Origin: JAGPCK01 sp964535575
Lineage (GTDB): Bacteria; Bacteroidota; Bacteroidia; UKL13-3
NCBI GenBank assembly: GCA_964535575.1
Contig: CAZHTC010000002.1
Location: 1 to 64,000, forward strand
DNA: 64,000 nt
Direction: 5' to 3'
The notes beneath the pieces were generated by a model, which did not search any database, was not told where the DNA came from, and was given only the letters and a program-made list of their open reading frames with translations. Shown one piece after another: positions 60,432-64,000 of the stretch. The first letter of the stretch is position 1; the number at the start of each line of letters is the position of its first letter. Position numbers and translations under genes: made by a program.

Positions 60432-60662
60432 TTAGTGAGCAGCAGGAGCAGCTTCAGCTGGAGCAGCTGTAGCAGCAGCGCTATCAGCAGGAGCAGCAGC
60501 TGTGCTGTCAGCAGCAGGAGCAGCTTCTTCTGTAGCATTCATTAAAGAATCTGCATTTGCAGGTGCCTCAGTAGCTGGGGCTTCTTCTGTTTTTTTCTCT
60601 CCACCGCAAGCAACGAAAGCCAGGGCAGATGCAAGAGCTAATACTGAAAATACTTTTTTCAT
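60432..60662 (-). CDS. Ala-rich tiny lipoprotein
   Basis: 76 residues from the ATG at 60662 (MKKVFSVLALASALAFVAC; lipobox Cys19). The mature part is low-complexity, with repeats of APA/AAPA and DS (APADSAAATAAPAEAAPAAH), about half alanine. Its signal peptide is close to that of the previous gene (MKKIFSV versus MKKVFSV), suggesting a duplicated signal region. Such tails are likely extended spacers at the outer membrane. Confidence 0.65.
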   Translation of the reverse strand: MKKVFSVLALASALAFVACGGEKKTEEAPATEAPANADSLMNATEEAAPAADSTAAAPADSAAATAAPAEAAPAAH

Positions 60663-60736
60663 TTTGGTTTGAAGTTTAATGGTGATTAACAAATTGGGTG
60701 CGAATATACAAGGTGAAATGAGAAATGCAAAATATT

Positions 60737-62044
60737 TTATTTTTTTCTGAAAAATAACTTGATACTAACTCCCTTAAAGTCAAAGCGCTCGCGTAGCTGA
60801 TTTTCAATATATCTTTTATAGGGCTCGCGCAGGTACTGGGGCAGGTTGCAGAAAAAGGCAAACGCAGGGTAATGCCCCGGCAATTGGGTAACATATTTGA
60901 TCTTCACAAACTTACCCTTAATAGCAGGTGGCGGATAATGCTCGGTAATCTCCTGTAAAAAATCGTTGAGCTTGCTGGTGGTGATGCGTTTTTTGCGGTT
61001 TTCATACACCTCCATAAAAGTTTCCACAGCCTTATGCACGCGCTGTTTGGTGAGGGCCGAAATAAACAACACCGGAACATCGGTAAAAGGCTGCAGCTTT
61101 TCTTTCACCATTTTTTCATAATCGCGGGCGGTGTTGGTTTCCTTTTCCATCAAATCCCACTTATTCACCAGCACCACTACCCCCTTATTATTTTTATTGG
61201 CTAAGTAAAACAGGTTTACATCCTGCGAGTCGATACCCTGCACCGCATCAATTACCAGCACTACAATATCGGCATTTTCAAGGGTGCGCAGCGATCGCAT
61301 TACGGAGTAAAACTCTATATCGTCATGCACCTTTCCCTTTTTACGGATACCTGCTGTATCAACCAATATAAATTCGTTGCCGAAAACATTATACAGCGTA
61401 TCAATGCTGTCGCGGGTGGTGCCGGGCACATCGGTTACAATATTGCGGTCATCGCCCAAAAGGGCATTTACCAGAGATGATTTCCCCACATTGGGCCGCC
61501 CCACAATGGCAATGCGCGGCAATGCTGCTTCTTCTTTTTCCTCAGGAGCAGGGGGCAATAATTTCAGCACTTCATCCAGTATTTCGCCTGTGCCGCTGCC
61601 CGATGCCGAAGCCAGCGGATACAACTCGTCAAATCCCAGCGAATAAAACTCATGAATATCATTCATTTTTTCACTGGTATCTACTTTATTCACCACCAGC
61701 AATACCGGCTTTTTGCTTCTGCGCAGCAGGTCGGCAATGCTTTCGTCAAGCGGAGTAATGCCGGTGCTCACATCCACCATAAATAAAATTACGGCAGCTT
61801 CTTCTACCGCAATTTTTACCTGATGGTTAATTTCCTTTTCAAATACATCTTCGCTATCGGCCACAAAACCGCCCGTGTCAATCAGGGTAAACTCTTCCCC
61901 GTTCCATTCCACCATTCCATAATGGCGGTCGCGGGTTACTCCGCTAAAATCGTCAACAATGGCTTTGCGTTCACCTATCAGGCGGTTAAAAAGGGTTGAT
62001 TTTCCTACGTTGGGTCGCCCTACTATGGCTGCTATGCGTGTCAT
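60737..62044 (-). CDS. der: Ribosome-associated GTPase Der (EngA)
   Basis: 435 residues with two tandem GTPase domains and a C-terminal KH-like domain, the unique Der architecture. G1 motifs GRPNVGKSTLFNRLIG (domain 1) and GRPNVGKSSLVNALLG (domain 2, about residue 180) with DTGGF and DTAGIRKKGK switches and two NKxD motifs (VNKVD, VNKWD). Needed for 50S subunit maturation. It lies immediately downstream of era on the same strand, and the pair is probably co-transcribed. Confidence 0.97.
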   Translation of the reverse strand: MTRIAAIVGRPNVGKSTLFNRLIGERKAIVDDFSGVTRDRHYGMVEWNGEEFTLIDTGGFVADSEDVFEKEINHQVKIAVEEAAVILFMVDVSTGITPLDESIADLLRRSKKPVLLVVNKVDTSEKMNDIHEFYSLGFDELYPLASASGSGTGEILDEVLKLLPPAPEEKEEAALPRIAIVGRPNVGKSSLVNALLGDDRNIVTDVPGTTRDSIDTLYNVFGNEFILVDTAGIRKKGKVHDDIEFYSVMRSLRTLENADIVVLVIDAVQGIDSQDVNLFYLANKNNKGVVVLVNKWDLMEKETNTARDYEKMVKEKLQPFTDVPVLFISALTKQRVHKAVETFMEVYENRKKRITTSKLNDFLQEITEHYPPPAIKGKFVKIKYVTQLPGHYPAFAFFCNLPQYLREPYKRYIENQLRERFDFKGVSIKLFFRKK

Positions 62045-62050
62045 GGTGTG

Positions 62051-62932
62051 TTATTCGGTGTAGCCAAATGATTTCAAAAAATTTTCATTATCGCGCCAGT
62101 TGTCGCGCACTTTTACGTATTGCTCCAGGTACACTTTTTTATTAAAAAATGCTTCCAGGTCTTTACGGGCTTCGGTGCCTATCTTTTTTAAATTCCGTCC
62201 GCCTGCTCCAATCAGAATAATTTTTTGCGAATCGCGCAGCACGTATATATCGGCAAAAATGCGAATGATATTTTCTTCTTCTTTAAACTCCATAATCTCT
62301 ACCTCGCAACTGTAGGGCAGTTCCTCGCGCAGGTACATGAATATTTTTTCGCGCACTATTTCCGAGGCAAAAAAACGTTCGGGGCGGTCGGTGAGCTGGT
62401 CTTTAGGGAAGAAAGCAGGGCTCTCGGGCAAATGCTCCAATATGAGTTGAAAAATGCGTTTGGTGTTAAACTTTTCTTTGGCCGATACCGCCACAAAATC
62501 GAGGCAGGGAATTTCTTTTTTCAGTTCTTCAATGCGGGCTTCTACTTCCTGCTGCGAGGTAGCCAGATCCACTTTGTTTAGTACCCCTATAACGGGAGCT
62601 TTATTTTTTTGCAGGCGTTTAAGCACCTCTTCGTCCAGTTGTTTTTCGTCCCAGGCCACCACCAGCAGCAGCAAATCTCCGTCCTGCAGGCTTTGTTCTA
62701 CCGAGCCCATCATGCGCTCGTGCAGCAGGTATTTGGGTTTAATAATGCCGGGGGTATCCGAAAAAATGACCTGATAGTTTTCGTCACTCACAATGCCCAG
62801 TATGCGGTGGCGCGTGGTTTGGGCTTTGGCGGTAATAATAGAAAGCTTTTCACCTACCAACTCATTGATAAGCGTTGACTTGCCCACATTGGGCTTGCCA
62901 ATAATGCTCACGAAACCTGCCTTGTGTGTCAT
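62051..62932 (-). CDS. era: GTPase Era
   Basis: 293 residues from MTHKAGFVSIIGKPNVGKST. GTPase domain with GKPNVGKSTL, DTPGI and NKVD, then the RNA-binding KH domain (about 200-293; VREKIFMYLREELPYSCEVE, KIGTEARKDLEAFFNKKVYL). It assists 16S rRNA processing and 30S assembly. Length is typical (E. coli 301). A frame continuing to 63058 adds unrelated residues encoded across a palindromic repeat, so the shorter start is used. It ends six bases before der. Confidence 0.96.
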   Translation of the reverse strand: MTHKAGFVSIIGKPNVGKSTLINELVGEKLSIITAKAQTTRHRILGIVSDENYQVIFSDTPGIIKPKYLLHERMMGSVEQSLQDGDLLLLVVAWDEKQLDEEVLKRLQKNKAPVIGVLNKVDLATSQQEVEARIEELKKEIPCLDFVAVSAKEKFNTKRIFQLILEHLPESPAFFPKDQLTDRPERFFASEIVREKIFMYLREELPYSCEVEIMEFKEEENIIRIFADIYVLRDSQKIILIGAGGRNLKKIGTEARKDLEAFFNKKVYLEQYVKVRDNWRDNENFLKSFGYTE

Positions 62933-62991
62933 CTTGTGTAAAACGGGGTGCAAATAACGGCAACTTTGGGGGATTTTACTAATTCTAATAA

Positions 62992-63044
62992 CGTCATTCT
63001 GAGTTACGGTGCGGTTTGGTGGGTGGGGTAACGAAGAATCTGTC
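62992..63044. repeat. Half of a CGTCATTCTGAG-type palindromic repeat
   Basis: Starts ACGTCATTCTGAG and contains CGAAGAATCTGTC, as in the elements at 55310 and 55741, but the inner part is different and no right arm is present. It lies between era and the initiator tRNA. Confidence 0.6.
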
Positions 63045-63263
63045 GGTTTAAAGCACATAACCCCTTTCTTCCGAACTCAAACAGATGCTTTCCCGTATGG
63101 GCGGAACAGGCGCGATGCTCAGCATAACATTTCTTTGTTTTGATAGACCACTTAAAACATAAAAAGGCGGGAAAACAGAAGTTCCATTCCCTCTTGTTCT
63201 GTTACTTGCAGCAATATGAAGTATTAAAACCGCGTACCGACTTGCACAACCACTCCTTTTGCT

Positions 63264-63271
63264 TATCTTTG
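63264..63271 (+). promoter_or_regulatory. TAnnTTTG promoter element for the initiator tRNA
   Basis: TATCTTTG, 11 bases before the first tRNA base. Confidence 0.55.
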
Positions 63272-63282
63272 CCCCACAAAAT

Positions 63283-63363
<81 letters not shown>

Positions 63364-63371
<8 letters not shown>

Positions 63372-63387
63372 GTTCTGGGGCTTTTTT
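63364..63387 (+). terminator. Terminator of the initiator tRNA
   Basis: AAGCCCC-gttct-GGGGCTT followed by TTTT. The next gene's ATG (63388) begins right after the T-tract. Confidence 0.85.
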
Positions 63388-63630
63388 ATGTTTACTGTTT
63401 ACGTTTTATTCTCCGATTCGTTTAGCAAAATCTATATTGGATTCACATCCGATTTAGAAGCAAGATTGCTGTCTCACAACCAACTTGCCACAAAAGGTTA
63501 CACCATCAAATACCGACCATGGCGTGTGATTCATTCCGAAGTATTTTCAACGAAATCGGAGGCTATGAAAAGAGAAAAGCAGCTTAAATCAGCTGCGGGT
63601 CGTGCCTTTATCCGATCCTTAATTAAATAA
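63388..63630 (+). CDS. Single-domain GIY-YIG nuclease-like protein next to a tRNA
   Basis: 80 residues. The GIY-YIG core is VYVLFSDSFSKIYIGFTSDL, Arg in EARLLSHNQ, and the catalytic Glu/Lys block SEAMKREKQLKSAAGR, close to the helix in the other GIY-YIG protein (SREKQIKSIRRD). The protein ends soon after, so only the nuclease domain is present. The gene begins in the T-tract of the tRNA terminator and is followed by partial tRNA copies; it lies between two 43-bp direct repeats, as expected for a sequence inserted at the tRNA 3' end. Confidence 0.82.
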   Translation: MFTVYVLFSDSFSKIYIGFTSDLEARLLSHNQLATKGYTIKYRPWRVIHSEVFSTKSEAMKREKQLKSAAGRAFIRSLIK

Positions 63631-63653
63631 TATACTGGCTCGCTCGGCTCATA

Positions 63654-63669
63654 TCCGCCAGCTGGCGGA
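63654..63669. repeat. 16-bp perfect palindrome within the second tRNA copy
   Basis: TCCGCCAGCTGGCGGA directly precedes the right copy of the 43-bp repeat and replaces the expected anticodon-stem 3' side and variable region of the tRNA copy. Confidence 0.7.
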
Positions 63670-63712
63670 CCCAGGTTCGAGTCCTGGCTCCGCAACTAAA
63701 AATCAAAGCCCC
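63670..63712 (+). repeat. Right copy of the 43-bp direct repeat (tRNA fragment)
   Basis: Exact copy of tRNA-fMet bases from the T arm to the 3' end plus terminator start. With the preceding GGCTCATA it looks like a broken tRNA gene; the D arm and acceptor 5' strand are missing, so no functional tRNA results. Confidence 0.85.
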
Positions 63713-63729
63713 TGATAGGGGCTTTTTTT
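63705..63729 (+). terminator. Copy of the tRNA terminator
   Basis: AAAGCCCC-tgata-GGGGCTTTTTTT, the same stem as at 63364-63387 with a changed loop. Confidence 0.8.
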
Positions 63730-63741
63730 ATTTCTGTCGGA

Positions 63742-63761
63742 TCGTTGGGCTCATAACCCAA
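63742..63761 (+). repeat. Third tRNA-fMet fragment (anticodon arm)
   Basis: TCGTTGGGCTCATAACCCAA, identical to bases 63305-63324 of the initiator tRNA, standing alone without other tRNA parts. Confidence 0.8.
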
Positions 63762-63837
63762 CAGGGTGTTGGTTTTTTGATGGGTTTTGGTAAATTGCGG
63801 GAGGTGTAACTATTCTATAACAACTTGATTCCTGACT

Positions 63838-64000
63838 ATGCCACAGATATATGATAATATAGAAAACTATCTGAAGGATGGACTGAGAGAAACCGTCCAA
63901 GAATCCTACAGAGCTGATTTTTGTGTTGGTTATTTTAACCTCAGAGGGTGGAAGCACTTGATGGAATTAGTAGATCAATATGATGGAACAGATGAAAATT
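63838..64000 (+). CDS. N-terminus of a probable PLD-like / helicase protein (cut by window end)
   Basis: 54 residues are visible: MPQIYDNIENYLKDGLRETV, then ESYRADFCVGYFNLRGWKHL. The RADFCVGYFNLRGW block is recalled from the N-terminus of large proteins that combine a phospholipase D-like domain with a DEAD/SNF2 helicase, often found in mobile or defence islands. The identification rests on a short stretch and memory of the family, so it is moderate. No stop occurs before the window ends. Its place just beyond tRNA fragments supports an accessory origin. Confidence 0.5.
   Translation, partial: MPQIYDNIENYLKDGLRETVQESYRADFCVGYFNLRGWKHLMELVDQYDGTDEN

Noticed and set aside
60432..60560. Short repeated GCAGCAGGAGCAGC-like units that might suggest a CRISPR or minisatellite
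   Set aside because: They encode the Ala-rich tail of a lipoprotein; no regular spacers and repeats are below 15 bases.
62933..63058. N-terminal extension of Era
   Set aside because: Encoded partly by a palindromic repeat and not found in Era proteins; MTHKAGFVSIIGKPN is the family start.

Overview
The window looks like a chromosomal segment of a Bacteroidota (Bacteroidetes) bacterium. The signs are a PorP/SprF-type protein of the type IX secretion/gliding machinery, a TonB-dependent receptor with a carboxypeptidase-regulatory-like N-terminus, a DUF4293-like membrane protein, many small SCxx-type lipoproteins, and repeated TAnnTTTG promoter elements just upstream of start codons. No species can be named from the sequence alone.

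Layout. 1-5000: a PAS-domain sensory protein split by a one-base frameshift, a C-terminal remnant of a secreted protein, a small membrane protein, a lipoprotein, a HEAT-repeat protein and a GNAT acetyltransferase. 5004-15309 (minus): a respiratory complex I operon nuoABCDHIJKLMN plus one conserved small protein, with no nuoEFG and with a palindromic repeat element inside it. 15518-18828 (minus): rplM-rpsI-rpsB-tsf-pyrH with hairpins between rpsB/tsf and tsf/pyrH.

19672-30725 (plus): the most notable block. Sulfate activation genes cysC-cysD-cysN (making PAPS) run directly into a methyltransferase, a Wzm/Wzt-type polysaccharide ABC exporter with an extended Wzt C-terminus, a sulfotransferase-glycosyltransferase fusion, a second sulfotransferase, and an SGNH-like protein/MBOAT O-acyltransferase pair. 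No PAPS reductase is present in the block. The simplest reading is a locus that makes, caps, exports and sulfates/acylates a cell-surface glycan.

30722-54188: mostly housekeeping and envelope genes: DUF4293-like protein, thiolase, TonB_C-domain protein, polytopic GT-C-like proteins, truA, MsbA-type ABC transporter, sucD, hutU, hutH, hisS, a TonB receptor preceded by a His/Cys-rich protein, PorP/SprF, lipoproteins and a serine hydrolase. Near 38121-39209 a 61-bp direct repeat made from the 3' end of a small gene brackets an orphan membrane-protein gene, as if a small element had integrated into the gene end.

54248-64000: an RluD-type pseudouridine synthase, a single-domain GIY-YIG protein framed by long palindromic repeat elements, murQ with a sugar kinase, a CtpA-type protease, three tiny lipoproteins, der and era, then an initiator tRNA-Met gene. 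Directly after that tRNA lies a second GIY-YIG gene, followed by two partial tRNA copies and the start of a probable PLD-like/helicase protein cut by the window end. This tRNA end looks like a used integration site and possibly the edge of an accessory or defence island. No CRISPR array, rRNA or complete insertion sequence was seen.
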